The notes below the pieces were generated by a model. It was not told where the DNA came from. It searched no databases and worked only from the letters and a program-made list of their open reading frames with translations. Below are positions 10,873-28,094 of a stretch of 64,000 nt of DNA, piece by piece (within the stretch, counting starts at the first letter, position 1; the number at the start of each line of letters is the position of its first letter). This DNA is from Luscinia megarhynchos (taxonomy: Eukaryota > Chordata > Aves > Passeriformes > Turdidae). Position numbers and translations under genes: made by a program. The stretch is from assembly GCA_034336665.1 (NCBI GenBank), contig CM067589.1:764765-828764 (forward strand), read 5' to 3'.

Positions 10873-11132
10873 CGCACCCCAGTCTGCCCTAGAGCCATCG
10901 GGAGGGGTTGGAAATGGGGGAAAGCACACACGGGGCTGTGGGCAGGGATCCCAATGCCATCCCATACCCCTGTCCTTCCCCCTGCACCCCATTCCAGGCC
11001 GTGGTGCTTCCTCCAGGGTGAACTGGGGGCTGGCACCCATGGAGGGAGTCTGGAAGGGTCAGAGTCAGACTCTGGGAATGTTTTTGGTTCCTTATCCATG
11101 GGGGAAGCTGAGGCCACCCACCTGTGTGGGGT

Positions 11133-16566
<5,434 letters not shown>

Positions 16567-16859
16567 CCCAACCTGGGGCAGGGCGGGCACCGAGGGCGAT
16601 GTCAGCCCCCTGTCCTGCCCGCGATGTGTCCCCAGAGTCCCTTTGGGGCTGGGGGGGCAGTTTGGAGGGATGGGGAGGTGCCTGGAGCTGGGGGGCATCA
16701 GAGACCCCATCGCGGAGGGACCGGGGGGATGTCACCCCCTTGTCCCCGTCCTGGTTGTGTCCCCAGGGCTGCTCTGGGGCGCAGCACGGGGGGGCTGCGG
16801 GAGGACGCGCCCCCTGAAATTCTGGGGACATCAGGGACCCCACAGCGGGGTCGAGTTGG

Positions 16860-17095
16860 GGTACCCCCCACCCCGGGACCCCGCGGCTCCGCACCGACCG
16901 GAGCCGCCCCCCGGGAACCCGGGACCCTCCCTCACAGCGCCGGTACCGGGACCTGCCGTGCCCACGGACCTGCCGCCGCTCCCGCAGCGCCGCCGCTGCC
17001 CGGCCCGCCCCGCCCCGGCCCGCCCGGTCCAGCCCCGGCCGCGCGACGGCGGCGCCCGGTGGCCGGAGGCCGCGCGACGGCAGCGGCGGGGACCG
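16860..17095 (-). promoter_or_regulatory. GC/CpG-rich promoter region and likely 5' UTR exon of SCRN2
   Basis: Unique CpG-dense sequence (GCCGCCGCTCCCGCAGCGCC, CCCGCCCCGCCCC GC boxes at about 17005-17025) lies 300 to 530 bases upstream of the SCRN2 start, just where a first non-coding exon is required. The exact exon and start site are not resolved. Confidence 0.5.
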
Positions 17096-17670
17096 GGAAC
17101 AGCCCCGGGACCGGGAACGGCACCGGGACCGGGAATAGCACCGGGGCCGGGACCAGCAATGACACCGGGACCGGGAACAGCCCCGGGACCGGGAACGGCA
17201 CCGACACCGGAACCGGGAACAGCACTGACACCGGAACTGGCAACAGCACCGGCACCGGGAACGGCACCGGGACCGGGAACAGCCCCGGGACCGGGAACGG
17301 CACTGACACCGGAACCGGGAATAGCACCGGGACCGGGACCAGCAATGACACCGGGACCGGGAACAGCCCCGGGACCGGGAACAGCACCGGCACCGGGAAC
17401 GGGAATAGCACTGACACCGGGACTGGGAACAGCACCGACACCGGGACCGGGACCGGGAACAGCACCGGCACCGGGTCCGGCACTGACACCGACACCGGGA
17501 CCGGTAACAGCACCGGCACTGACACCGACACCGGGACCGGGAACAGCACCGACACCGGGACCGGGACCAGCACCGGGACCGGGACCAGCACCGGGACCGG
17601 GATCGGGACCGGGACTGACACCAACACCGACGCCGACACGGGCACCGGGACCGGCACCGACACCGGCACC
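17096..17670. repeat. ACCGGGA / CAGCACCGGGACC minisatellite
   Basis: Six- and eighteen-base steps of GGGACCGGGAACAGCACC and GACACCGGGACC, abutting the SCRN2 CpG island. It generates long spurious reading frames (Thr-Gly-Thr, Pro-Gly-Pro). The following 17671-18050 is GC-rich non-repetitive sequence with no recognised gene. Confidence 0.95.
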
Positions 17671-18054
17671 CGCGTGGCTCGGGGGCGTTCCCAAATGATC
17701 CCGGGGACGAGGATCCAAATTTTCCTCCCGTGGGGCAGGGACGGGGGGCAGGGGTGTTGCTTGGGGGCGGTCCCGTGGGTCAGAGCCCCGCGTGGGCACC
17801 ACCCCCGGGGCACCCCCGAACCTCCGTGGGCAGCAGCGGCGTGGGCAGCTCCCCGCCCGGCCCGCGGTATGCAGACCGACCTGCCCGGGCACCGCCCCGC
17901 CCGCGGGGGGACCCCGAGCTCCGCCCGGCCCGGGGGGGGCAGCATGTGACCCTCGTGGGGGCTCGGCTGGTCCCCACCCGTGTCACCCCCACAGGCAGCA
18001 GCCCCCCGTGTCCCCGTCCTGGGAAACCTTGGAGAGCCCAGGCCAGAGTGGGGG

Positions 18055-19110
18055 GCGCAGGGCTGGACCCCCGAGACCCTTCCTGGGGATAATTTGGGGT
18101 CGGGATTCCAGACCCCTAAGACCATTGGCAGGACTGATTTGGGGTCGGGTTTCCGAACCCCTGAGACCCTTGGTGGGATAATTTGGGGTCGGGATTCCGG
18201 ACCCCTGAGACCCTTGGTGGGGATAATTTGGGGTCGGGTTTCCGAACCCCTGAGACCCTTGGCAGGGATAATTTGGGGTCGGAATTCCGAACCCCTGAGA
18301 CCCTTGGTGGGGATAATTTGGGGTCGGAATTCCGAACCCCTGAGACCCTTGGTGGGGATAATTTGGGGTCGGAATTCCGAACCCCTGAGACCCTTGGCAG
18401 GGATAATTTGGGGTCGGAATTCCGAACCCCTGAGACCCTTGGTGGGGATAATTTGGGGTCGGAATTCCGAACCCCTGAGACCCTTGGTGGGGATAATTTG
18501 GGGTCGGACTGTCAGACCCCTGAGACCCTTGGTGGGATAATTTGGGGTCGGGATTCCGGCCCCCCGAGACCCTTGGTGGGATAATTTGGGGTCGGCATTC
18601 TGAACCCCCGAGACCCTTGGTGGGGATAATTTGGGGTCGGAGTGTCAGACCCCCGAGACCCTTGGTGGGATAATTTGGGGTCGGGATTCCGAACCCCTGA
18701 GACCCTTGGTGAGGATAATTTGGGGTCGGGATTCCAGACCCCCGAGACCCTTGGCAGGGATAATTTGGGGTCGGGATTCTGGACCCCTGAGACCCTCGGT
18801 GGGATAATTTGGGGTCGGGATTCCGAACCCCCGAGACTCTTCCTGGGGATAATTTGGGGTCGGGATTCCGGACCCCCGAGACCCTTCCTGGGGATAATTT
18901 GGGGTCGGGATTCCGAACCCCCGAGACCCTTCCTGGGGATAATTTGGGGTCGGGATTCCGGACCCCTGAGCCTCTTTGGCAGGGAAAATTTGGGGTCAGG
19001 GTGCCGAACCCCCAAGTCCTTTACCAGGGAAAATTTGGGGTCAGGGTGCCGAACCCCCGAGTCCTTTACCAGGGAAAATTTGGGGTCAGGGTGCCGAACC
19101 CCCACATCCT
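18055..19110. repeat. 45-bp minisatellite
   Basis: About 23 copies of GGATAATTTGGGGTCGGGAT followed by TCCGAACCCCTGAGACCCTTGGTGG. Terminal variants carry AAAATTTGGGGTCAGGGTG. Intergenic, between SCRN2 and SP6. Confidence 0.95.
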
Positions 19111-19157
19111 TCAGCAGCGATGGAGCCGGAGAGCCGGAGCATGGAAAACACGCGGCG

Positions 19158-19163
19158 TTTATT
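19158..19163 (-). terminator. Candidate poly(A) signal (minus strand)
   Basis: TTTATT on plus is AATAAA on minus, followed in minus sense by a GT-rich CGCGTGTTTTCC. It is the first good minus-strand signal I noticed downstream of SP6, 2.9 kb after its stop, and could end the SP6 3' UTR. The assignment is tentative. Confidence 0.35.
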
Positions 19164-19429
19164 CCAGTACAAAACCCAAACCCCACAGCCCCCGCAGCCT
19201 CTTCACAGCACAAACTCTCCCCTCTCCGGGCCGGGGGCTCCCCCTGGGCCACCCCCACTCGGTCCCGGTCCCTCCCTGCCCCGGGGGTGGGCGGGGGACG
19301 CGGCGGTTCGGGGCGCGGGGCCGGGATCCCCACGCCGCAGCAGGCTGGACTGGTTTCCCGGCCGCCGTCCCTCCCCACCCGGTTTTACAGCCTGCATTGC
19401 CCCATCGCGGCGGGCAGGGCCCCGGGGCT

Positions 19430-19835
19430 GCGGGGGTGAGCGCACCTGGGGGGGCTGAGCGCACCTGGGGGGGCTGAGCGCACCTTGAGGGGGCTGAGTG
19501 CACCTGAGGGGGGCTGAGTACACCTGGGGGGGGCTGAGCACACCTGGAGGGGCTGAGCGCATCTAGGGGGGTGCTGAGCACACCTTGGGGGTGCTGAGTG
19601 CAGCTGAGGGGGCTGAGCACACCTGGGGGGCTGAGGGCGCACCTGGGGGGCTGAGCACACCTGGGGGGGCTGAGCATACATGGGGGGGGCTGAGCGCATC
19701 TAGGGAGGTGCTGAGCTCACCTTGGGGTGCTGAGTACACCTGGGGGGGGGGCTGAGCGCACCTTGAGGTGCTGAGCGCACCTTGAGGGGTGCTGAGTGCA
19801 CCTTGGGGTGCTGAGCGCACCTGCCCCCCGCCCCC
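19430..19835. repeat. About 19-bp CTGAGCGCACCTGGGGGGG minisatellite
   Basis: About 20 copies of GGCTGAGCACACCTGGGGG, mostly 17 to 24 bases. Possibly within the SP6 3' UTR if the downstream poly(A) signal is used. Confidence 0.9.
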
Positions 19836-20405
19836 GGCTCCGAGCCAGGCGGGGACAGCTCGCTGAGGCTGAACCCCAAATCGCAGCGTGGCCGTGGGAC
19901 CCCCCCAGCCCACCCTGGGTGCAGCCCCCACAACCTGCGTCCCCAAAAGGCCGGACCCCCTCCCCAGGCGCTGCTGGAGCTGGGCTCTAAACCCCGTCGG
20001 TGCGACACCTGTGGGACATTCGGGGAGGGTCCTGAGCCCCTTTTGGGGTCCCGTCCCCCCCCCCATTTGGGGGGCACCGAGGGGGGATTTTGTGCTGGAA
20101 AAGGCGAACGGCGGAGTCGGGGACGTCCTTCGAGAGCCGCGCGCAGCCCAGGTCACCCGAGCCCTGCCGGGGGACCCCCCAGCGAGACCCCCCCAGCGAG
20201 ACTTCACCTCGTGCTGGGGGGTCCCGGCCCCACGGCTCGTCCCGGCCCCACTGCGGGGGGGCCCTGACACCCCCCTGGGGACAGGGACAGGGACGGGGAC
20301 AGGGGTGGGACCCCCGCAGGGGTCCTACCCCCCCCCTCATCCTCACAGCCCTTCGGCCTGGGATATCCACTCTGCTCGAGCGGCAAAGCCTGGCTTCACC
20401 TTGAT

Positions 20406-20483
20406 AAAATAATAATAATAATAATTAATAATTAATATTAATAATTAATAATTAATAATAATAATTAATAATAATAATAAAAC
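20406..20483. repeat. (AAT)n / AATTAATA microsatellite
   Basis: AATAATAATAATTAATAATT-type run of about 78 bases, in otherwise GC-rich sequence. The remaining stretch from 20484 to 22029 is GC-rich, non-coding and without a recognised gene. It would be the proximal SP6 3' UTR and flank. Confidence 0.9.
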
Positions 20484-22029
20484 ACTCAAAACCGAAGGAT
20501 TCGGGGCGCCCTCTGGGCACGGACCCCAACTCGACTTCACCTCTACCCCTTCCCCCCCCGATCTCGGGGTGCTCCGAGCCCGGGCAGCCCCCCCCAAAAC
20601 CCCCAGGATGGGGTCACAGCGGGGGGGTCAGCCCCTACCCCCCAAATCTCCCCCCTCCCCAGATTCCCAACTGGTCTGAACTGGTGTTGGCTGGGGGGCA
20701 GCGCCGGGGGGAGACCCCCGGGGTGCCCTGAGCAGCCAGTGAACCCCACCCCACCCCAAAATCCGCCCCCCCTCCCCATGTCCCGGGTTTAGCATCTCCT
20801 TCTGTGTCCAAGGGGTTCTGCCAAAATCGGGGTGTAAGACCCCAAAAGATCTAAAACAAAAAAACCGAGATTCACCCCAGCCGGGGGTGCGGGACAGATT
20901 CGGGGTGCCCTGGGGACAGGGGGAGGGAAACTACGGGGTCCCTGGTGGGGGGAAACCCCGAGGTGTCCCCGGGGTGGGGGGAAGGGACAGCTCTGGGGTC
21001 CCCGGGGGGACGGGCAGCATGCACGGAGGGGGGGCCAGGCAGAATTCCCTGGAATTTACGGGATCCCGGGGAGGGAACCACGGGGGGGGGGACAGGCAGC
21101 ATGCACGGAGGGGACACGCAGCCCCCAAAAAACGGGACGCGGGGAGCGGGGCGGTGCCGGGGGGCGGGCGGGGGTCTCGGGGCAGCTCGGCCGTGCCGGG
21201 CCGGTGGAATGCGGCCGTCCCGGCTCTCCCGGGCCCGCGGCCGCCCCGCTGTTCCCGCCCGGGGCTGCGGCGGTGGGCGTGGGAAAGCTGCAGGTGCGCG
21301 CTTGGGCAACCAGCCGCTCGCTCCCGCAGCCCCCCGAGCTCCCCGCGGCTCACATTCAATCAGGATTTTTTTTTTTTCCTCTTTTCCCGCTTGTTTTAGC
21401 CACCGTTTAGGCTAAAAGTGGGTTTCACATCCTCAAGCCCCCACGAGAAAAGGGTGTGGGGACCCCCGCCGGCTCCGGGGGGATGTCGCCAGCGCACGAG
21501 CCCCCCCCGCGTGTCGCCCGTGGGTCGCTGTGCCAAAACCTCGCGGGTGGCGGCAGAACGGGGCTGGCACGGCGTGGGGGGGCAAAATTTGGAGGGGGTT
21601 GTGGGGAGGGGGCTCGGGGGGCTGCGGCCGCCCCTCCCCGAGCGAAAGCTCTCCCGGGTTTCTCCTCCTCTCCTGTCTCCCTTTTCTCCTTCTCCTTCCT
21701 CCCCTTTGGGCTGGACGTGCCCGGGCAGCTCCTGCTCCTTCGGCTCCCATTGATGTTCCTCCCAAACAGCCCCGCCGCCTGCCAGCAGCCTCCCAGTATA
21801 TTTGGGAAGCCGGGGGGAGGATGAGGGGGAGGAAAAAAAAACACAAGGAGGAGGGAGAGCGGGACAAGTGAAACCGCCGCGGGGCAGCTCCGACAGCGCG
21901 CCACCAGCGCCGTCCCCTCCCGGCCACCGCTCCCGGCACAAGGTGCCAGCCCTGCGCCCCCCACCCCAAATCCCTTCAGAGACCGGCCTGAGGGTCCCCC
22001 TGCCCCGCCTCCAGCCCTGTGCCCCCAGC

Positions 22030-23142
22030 TCAGTTTGTGGGGGCGGCCGTGCCCCCCTCCGGCTCCCTCTTGCCTCCCTTCGCCGCCGCCGCGTCCCCGG
22101 CGCTTTTGCCCTCGCCCTCGTTGCCCTCCTTGCCCCCGTCGTGCGTCTTCATGTGCTTGCCCAGGTGGTCGCTGCGCATGAAGACGCGGCCGCAGACGGG
22201 GCAGGAGAATTTCTTGGCGCCCGTGTGGGTCTGGAGGTGCCGCTGCAGCTCGTCGGAGCGGGTGAAGCGCTTGCCGCAGAAAAGCCAGTTGCACACGAAG
22301 GGCCGGTCGCCGCTGTGCCAGCGCAGGTGGGCTTTCAGGTGGGAGGTTTTGGCGTAAGCCTTGCCGCAGCCGGGGATGTGGCAGTTGTGCAGGTGCTTGC
22401 GCTTCACCCCCTCGGGGCACGGACCCCCCCTCTCCGCCTCCTGGCAGTTGGGGCAGCGGCACGCAGCTTGCCCCCCGCCCCTGGGCACGGCCCGCCGGGC
22501 TCCCTTCGGCCGCCCCCCGCCCTCCCCCTCCGGCCCCCGAGGCTCCGGGGGTCCCTCCAGAGCCTTCACCCCCTCGGCTGGCAGCAGATGCTGAGCCGGC
22601 GGCGGCAGCAGGTGGGCGGGGGGCGCGCAGAGCTGGTGCTCGCCCCCTCCGTAGCCGCCCAAGCCCGCGGGCAAGCCGGGGTGCGCGGGGGGCACCTGCA
22701 GCCCCCCAGCCCCCTGCGCGGGGGGCAGCTCCATCCAGCTGGCTGCTCCGGCGTGCAGGTCCCACCAGTTGACGCCTCCGCCCTCCTCGCCGGGGGCTCC
22801 GGGGTGCGGGGGTCGAAACCAAGGCTCGTAAGGATGCGCCATGTCCGGGGCGGCCGGCAGCAGCTTGGCGTAGGCTGCGGGGGCGGCGGGGCCGTCGGGG
22901 GGCAGCTCTAACCTCGGGGGGCCATGCGGCTCGAAGGCACCGGGGGCGGCGAAAGCGGCGTCGTCGGGCCCCGGCAGCGGCAGCTCGGGCGGGGGCAGCG
23001 GCGAGGAGAAATCGGGGGCCCCCGGCGCGGTGGGGCCGTGGGGCTGGAAGGGCTGGAGCGGCTGCAGGTCCAGGTGGGTCGGGGAGGCGCGGGGCGCGTC
23101 CGAGGGCTGCGATCCCAGGGAGCCGCAGACCGCCGTCAGCAT
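22030..23142 (-). CDS. SP6: Transcription factor Sp6 (epiprofin), single coding exon
   Basis: Minus-strand frame of 370 aa (human 376). It starts [12 protein letters not shown], identical to the human N-terminus, and ends GGTAAPTN. Recognisable parts are LDLQPLQPF near residue 24, the SP6-conserved WFRPPHPG and WWDLHAG in the middle, and the buttonhead box CRCPNC. Three C2H2 fingers lie at roughly residues 253-334: [36 protein letters not shown] and [16 protein letters not shown]. These have the KHA/RER/RHK-type DNA contacts of Sp factors (here KxSHLKA, RSDELQR, RSDHLGK). Sp6 binds GC/GT boxes in the nucleus and acts in ectodermal appendage, limb and (in mammals) enamel development. Mid-protein Pro/Gly/Ala content is higher than in human. 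The coding exon has an acceptor CCCGCAG about 24 bases 5' of the start, so non-coding exon(s) lie upstream and were not located. Confidence 0.97.
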   Translation of the reverse strand: MLTAVCGSLGSQPSDAPRASPTHLDLQPLQPFQPHGPTAPGAPDFSSPLPPPELPLPGPDDAAFAAPGAFEPHGPPRLELPPDGPAAPAAYAKLLPAAPDMAHPYEPWFRPPHPGAPGEEGGGVNWWDLHAGAASWMELPPAQGAGGLQVPPAHPGLPAGLGGYGGGEHQLCAPPAHLLPPPAQHLLPAEGVKALEGPPEPRGPEGEGGGRPKGARRAVPRGGGQAACRCPNCQEAERGGPCPEGVKRKHLHNCHIPGCGKAYAKTSHLKAHLRWHSGDRPFVCNWLFCGKRFTRSDELQRHLQTHTGAKKFSCPVCGRVFMRSDHLGKHMKTHDGGKEGNEGEGKSAGDAAAAKGGKREPEGGTAAPTN

Positions 23143-23166
23143 CGCGGGGCGGCGGCGCGCACAGAC

Positions 23167-23905
23167 CTGCGGGGTGGGCGGGGAGGGAGAGAGCTGAGAG
23201 AAAGGGGGGCGCAGCTCTGCACCCCCCTCCCCAATATTCCTGCGGGTTGGGGGTCGCTGAGCCCCCTCCCCACCAAAGGGGTTGCTCTGCTCTGTGACGC
23301 CGGGGAGGGGGAGAGGAGCGGAGAAAATTGGGGGCGCAGCTCTGTACCCCCCTCCCCAATATTCCTGCGGGTCGGGGGTCGCTGTACCCCCCCTGCTCCT
23401 GTAACCCGCGGGTTGGGGGTCGCTGCGCCCCTTCCCCATTAAGGGGATGGCGCTGCTCTGTGACGCTGCTGTGACACCGGGGAGGGGGGAGAGGAGCTGA
23501 GAGAAAGGGGAGGCGCAGCACTGCACCCCCCTCCCCAATATTCCTGCGGGTCGGGGGTCGCTGTACCCCCCATTCGTTCCTGTAACCCGCGGGCTGAGGG
23601 TCGCTGAGCCCCCTCCCCACTAAGGGGGTTGCTCTGCTCTGTGACACCGGGGAGGGGGAGAGGAGCTGTGAGAAATTTGGGGCACAGCTCTGTACCCCCT
23701 CCCCAATATTCCTGCGGGTCGGGGGTCGCTGAGCCCCCTCCCCACCAAAGGGGTTGCGCTGCTCTGTGATGCCGAGGGGAGGGGGAGAGGAGCTGAGAGA
23801 AATTGGGGGCGCAGCTCTGTACCCCCCTCCCCAATATTCCTGCGGGTTGGGGGTCGCTGCGCCCCCTCCCCACTGAGGGGGCTGCGCTGCTCTGCGACAC
23901 TGCTG
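23167..23905. repeat. About 115-180-bp tandem repeat upstream of SP6 coding exon
   Basis: Five to six copies of a complex unit. On the plus strand it contains CCCCTCCCCAATATTCCTGC, GGGTCGGGGGTCGCTG, a GCTGCTCTGTGACACCGG segment, and GGAGAGGAGCTGAGAGAAA. In SP6 sense this last segment is a pyrimidine-rich tract like that preceding the true acceptor. CCAATATT cores occur near 23231, 23361, 23540, 23704 and 23831. Confidence 0.9.
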
Positions 23906-25830
23906 TGACACCAGGACGGTGGCACCAAAATTTGGGGGGGCACCCCTGACACCCGCCCCCTGCTGTCGCTGCGCCAGCCCCGCGGGTCACGTCTGCAGCC
24001 CGAAGGGGCCGGTGCCTAATTCCAGAATCCAAACCAAAATCCAAACTTCGTCACCTCCCCGGCTGTGCCTCCAACACCGCCCGGGTCCCCAGGGGGACGT
24101 GGGTGACATCCCCAAACCCACGGCGCACCCACGGGGGTGACACGCCACCCACGGGGGGGGACACGCCACCCACGAGGCCAACCTGTCTGTCCCGCATCCC
24201 AGCCGGGCTGGGAAACCACCAGGGACCCCTCAGGCTGTTTTTTTTTGGGGGGGGCTGGTTGGCAGCGGGATGAGGCAGCAGAGCCGCGGGCCGAGCCCCC
24301 GGCAGCGCTTTGAAGCCGAGCTCGGGGCTGGTTCCCCCCGGGGCACCCCCAAACCCCCCCGGGGCACCCCCAGACCCCCGGGGCAGCCGCAGCCTCCCGG
24401 CAGCGCGGCCGTGACTCAGCGGGAGCTGTGCAAACCCCACTGGGGACCGGCCCCGCCCCGGTGTCGAAATCCACCTGTCACCGGCGCCTCCCGCCCCCCG
24501 ACTTCCCACCGGGGCCCCCAAATTCCCTGGAACCCCCCCCTCTGGTCACCGTCTCGCGTGCCACAGGGACAGACCCTTAGGGACGCATTTGGGGGGTGCT
24601 GGAAGATTTGGGGTGGGGGATGCCCTGAGCAGAGGGGCCGGACCCCCCCAGTGCCCCCCGACCCCAAAACTGATTCCCAAAAACTGTGATCACCCAAAAT
24701 TGTGATTCCAAGGCAGGGAGAGGGTCCCCACCGTGCTGAAGACCCCTCAGCTGCGTGGGGACATCGTTTTCCCTGCCAGGTGTCACCCAGGAAGGCGGGG
24801 GGACCCCAAAAATCGGTGTGGGAGTTTGGGGGGGGTCCCAAAATCCCCCCGAGGGATCCCACCTGTACCTGTGCTACCACACAGGTGGGGGTCGGCCTCG
24901 AGCCCTCCCCCACCCGGGGTGGCAGCTGAGCAGATTTTGGGGTCCTGCTCCCCAGTGGGGGCTCAGCTCTGCTCACCCCAACCCTGGGGACAGTCCCTGC
25001 CCCCTGAGGGACACGAGTGGGGTCCTGAGCGCCCCCCGCCCCCCCAGACCCCTGCTCCCCACGGGCTCGAAATTTGGGTCAAACCCGCGACACGCGGCGG
25101 TGACAGCTCGTCACGGGGTTTGGGGGGGCAGCTGGCACGGACCGAGCCCCCCAAATCTGGGGACTGAGGGACACCCCATCCCACAGCCCCCCAAAAACGG
25201 GGAAAGGACCCTCCGTGGGTCGGTCCCACCCCATCAGACCCAGCACGGCCCCACCGCGCTCTCCTGGCACCCCCCAATCCCAAAATCCCCCCTCGGCTCG
25301 GGGGTCCCATCCCACCCCATCCAAATTCGGGGGGTAAAAGAGCCACGACCGGGATGGGGGGAGCGCTGGGACAACCCCCCCTTCCCACGGGCCTGCCCCA
25401 GCCAGGCACGGAACCTCCCAGGACATTTTTCCATCCGGGAATGATGACAAAAAAATCCCCAGGGGCCCCCAGCGTCCTCCCTCCCTCCCTCCCTGGCGGG
25501 GCTCAGCGACGCGTTGGCCATTTCACCGCAGGGAAACTGAGGCAGCGGCGGCTGAAGCGTCCCGTGAGTCACGGGCCGGGCTGGGCACGGGCGGCCCGGC
25601 CCCGTCTGCAGCTCCGCCGGTGCCTCGCCCCGCGGCGGGGCCGGCCCCGGCACCGGCAGCACCGGCGGGGGTTCGGGGGAACGGGGGATGCCGCGGATTT
25701 TGGGGAGGGGGATGCCGTGAGTCGCGGGGATGCTGCGGGGTCGCGGGGGGTGCAGCGACTTGGGGATTGTCCCCACGGAGCCGCAGCGGGGATCCCCGGG
25801 GGAAATTTTGGGGGTGCGCTGGTGGCGGCG
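23906..25830. other. Intergenic GC-rich DNA, no gene recognised
   Basis: Mostly unique, C- and G-run-rich sequence between SP6 and SP2 with short local repeats. No splice-consistent exon with recognisable protein similarity was seen. Non-coding SP6 5' exons could lie here but cannot be picked out by eye. Confidence 0.5.
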
Positions 25831-25831
25831 T

Positions 25832-26275
25832 GGGGGGGTTCAGCCTGTCCAGCCCCTCGCAGGACCCCGCACCACGGAAAAATCGCGATCTCGAGGGGAG
25901 GGGGTGGCGCTGGGCCGGGGAATTTTGGGGTTCAGCCTGTCCAGCCCCTCGCAGGACTCCGCACCACGGAAAAATCGCGATCCCGAGGGGAGGGGGTGGC
26001 GCTGGGCCGGGGGAATTTTTGGGGTTCAGCCTGTCCAGCCGCTCGCAGGACCCCGAACCACGGAAAAATCGCGATCCCGAGGGGAGGGGTGGCGCTGGGC
26101 CGGGTGAATTTTGGGGGTTCAGCCTGTCCAGCCCCTCGCAGGACCCCGAACCTCGGAAAAATCGCGATCCCGAGGGGAGGGGGTGGCGCTGGGCCGGGGG
26201 AATTTTGGGGGTTCAGCCTGTCCAGCCCGTCGCAGGACCCCGAGCCACGGGTGGGGGTCTCATCCCCACGCGAAA
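25832..26275. repeat. About 94-bp minisatellite with TCGCGA core
   Basis: Five copies of GGGTTCAGCCTGTCCAGCCC followed by CTCGCAGGACCCCG, CCACGGAAAAATCGCGATC, CCGAGGGGAGGGGGTGGCGC and TGGGCCGGGGGAATTTT. Units are well conserved, suggesting recent expansion. Confidence 0.95.
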
Positions 26276-27690
26276 AATCGCGATCCCGACGGGAGGGGGT
26301 CGCGGGAGGTGGCGAGACCGGCAGCCCCGAGGCTCGGTGGCCAGCGAAGGCGGCGAGGCGGCGAGCACGGACTTGCCGTGGGTCAGAGCAGCCCCATCCC
26401 CGCGACCACCCCGCGGCGGGGGTCCCGCCGCCGGTCCCGGCAGCACCGGGGGGTACGTACGGGTCTAGCGGCAGCGAGCTCCCGGCGGGCCCGTCCTCAT
26501 CGGCGTCCTGCTGCGCCAGGGGACCCCGAGGGACCCGCGCGGCTCCCCAGGGACCGGGCACCCACTGGGCCGGGCGAGCAGGAATGGCCGGGTCCCAGCC
26601 CGGCGGCCGGGCTCTTCCCTCCGCCCCCCCCGCCCAGCTCCACCCCCGGCCCCGGTGATTTTAACCCTTGGAGGCAGAGCCGCAGCCCCGGCGCTTGACA
26701 GGAGCCGGCTCCGGTCCCAGGATCCGGCGGATGAAAGCGGAGGGAGGGGACGGGAAGTTCGCAGCAGACACCGCAAACAGGGGGGTAATTAAAGAAGAAA
26801 GCAGCAACCGCCTCCCTCCCTCCCTGCGCCCGTGGCCGCCGCCTCCTGCCGCCCCCCGCGCCGTCCCGGGGACCCCCGGGCGCCCCGTCCGTGCCCACCC
26901 CCCACCCGGCACCGCAGCTGTCCCCCCATCGCTTGTCTGGGGACGCACAGGTGGCCTCTCCTCCTGCCACCCCCTCCGGAGACCCCCGGGGTGACACGCA
27001 GGGGTGGCCGCGCTCCTCTGCCACCCCCTGTGCGCCCCATCCCGGGGGTGACACGCAGAGATGTCGCCTGTCCCCGTGGGGGGCTCAGTGCCCCCCGCTG
27101 CACCTCGGCGGGATAAATGTGACAGGGACGGACACACGGGACAATTTTGGGGTCAGAGGGACCCACCGTGACCCCGATGGATTTGGGGCAGCCCAAAATA
27201 AAGCCCGGGAGGTTCTGGCTGAGCCTGTCCCAGCTCGGCGCAGCCGTGTCCCCCCCGGGAGGGACAAACCCCGCGAGCCGCCGGGTGACAACACCGCGGC
27301 CAGTGGAGCCACTTAATCACCAGCGCGTCGTGTCCCCATTTCAAACCCCTGCGCCGGGCTGGCGGCCACCACAGCCCCGTGGGGGGACCCTGGCGGGGCG
27401 TGACGGGATCCCCAAATCCCCCAAATGCCCCAAATGCCCCAAATCCCGCGGGAGAAGGCGGCGGTGGCCCCGCGGAGCCGGCGCGTGGGAGCCGCATCTC
27501 CCGGCGAGCCTGGCGAGCGCCCGGCCGGGCGGAGGGTGCGGGCGGCTCCTCCTTGGCCTCGGGGAAAACTCTCCTGGTTTTCATCATCCCAGCAGGGACG
27601 GCTCCACCGCCGCCGCCACCGAAACGCGGCGGCCTCGTGGGGCTGAGCGCGGCCCCACGGCGCGGGCCGGTCCGGGGGGGATGATGGCAT
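26276..27690. other. CpG-rich intergenic region, possible distal SP6 promoter
   Basis: GC-rich unique DNA with CpG-dense parts (about 26400-26900). It includes TTTTAACCCTTGGAGGCAG near 26650 and a GGGGGGTAATTAAAG homeobox-like site near 26780. No coding exon was recognised. It could host a non-coding first exon of SP6, transcribed leftwards, but I see no decisive signal. Confidence 0.3.
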
Positions 27691-27965
27691 GGGGGTCTCG
27701 GGATGGGGAGGGGGATCCTGAAATGGGGAGGGGGATCCTGAAATGGGGATCCTGCCGTGGGGAGGGGGATCCTGCAATGGGGAGGGGGATCCTGGCGATG
27801 GGGATCCTGCCGTGGGGAGGGGATCCTGAAATGGGGAGGGGATCCTGGCATGGGGATCCTGGCATGGGGAAAGGGATCCTGAAATGGGGAGGGGGATCCT
27901 GCGATGGGGATCCCGCGATGGGGAAGGGGATCCTGAAATAGAGAGGGGGATTCTGCTCCTGGGGC
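27690..27965. repeat. ATGGGGAGGGGGATCCTGAA minisatellite
   Basis: About 13 copies of a roughly 20-base unit, each carrying GGATCC (BamHI-like). Confidence 0.95.
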
Positions 27966-28094
27966 TGCTCCAGCCTGGGGACCCCCGAGGGTTGCAGGGG
28001 TTGGGGCGGTGGGCTCGGGCTCCCTGGCCGGCCCTGGGGGCCGGATCGTGGCCACCGAGAGATCTCTGGGGCGGAGTCGGCGTGTGCAGGACTG

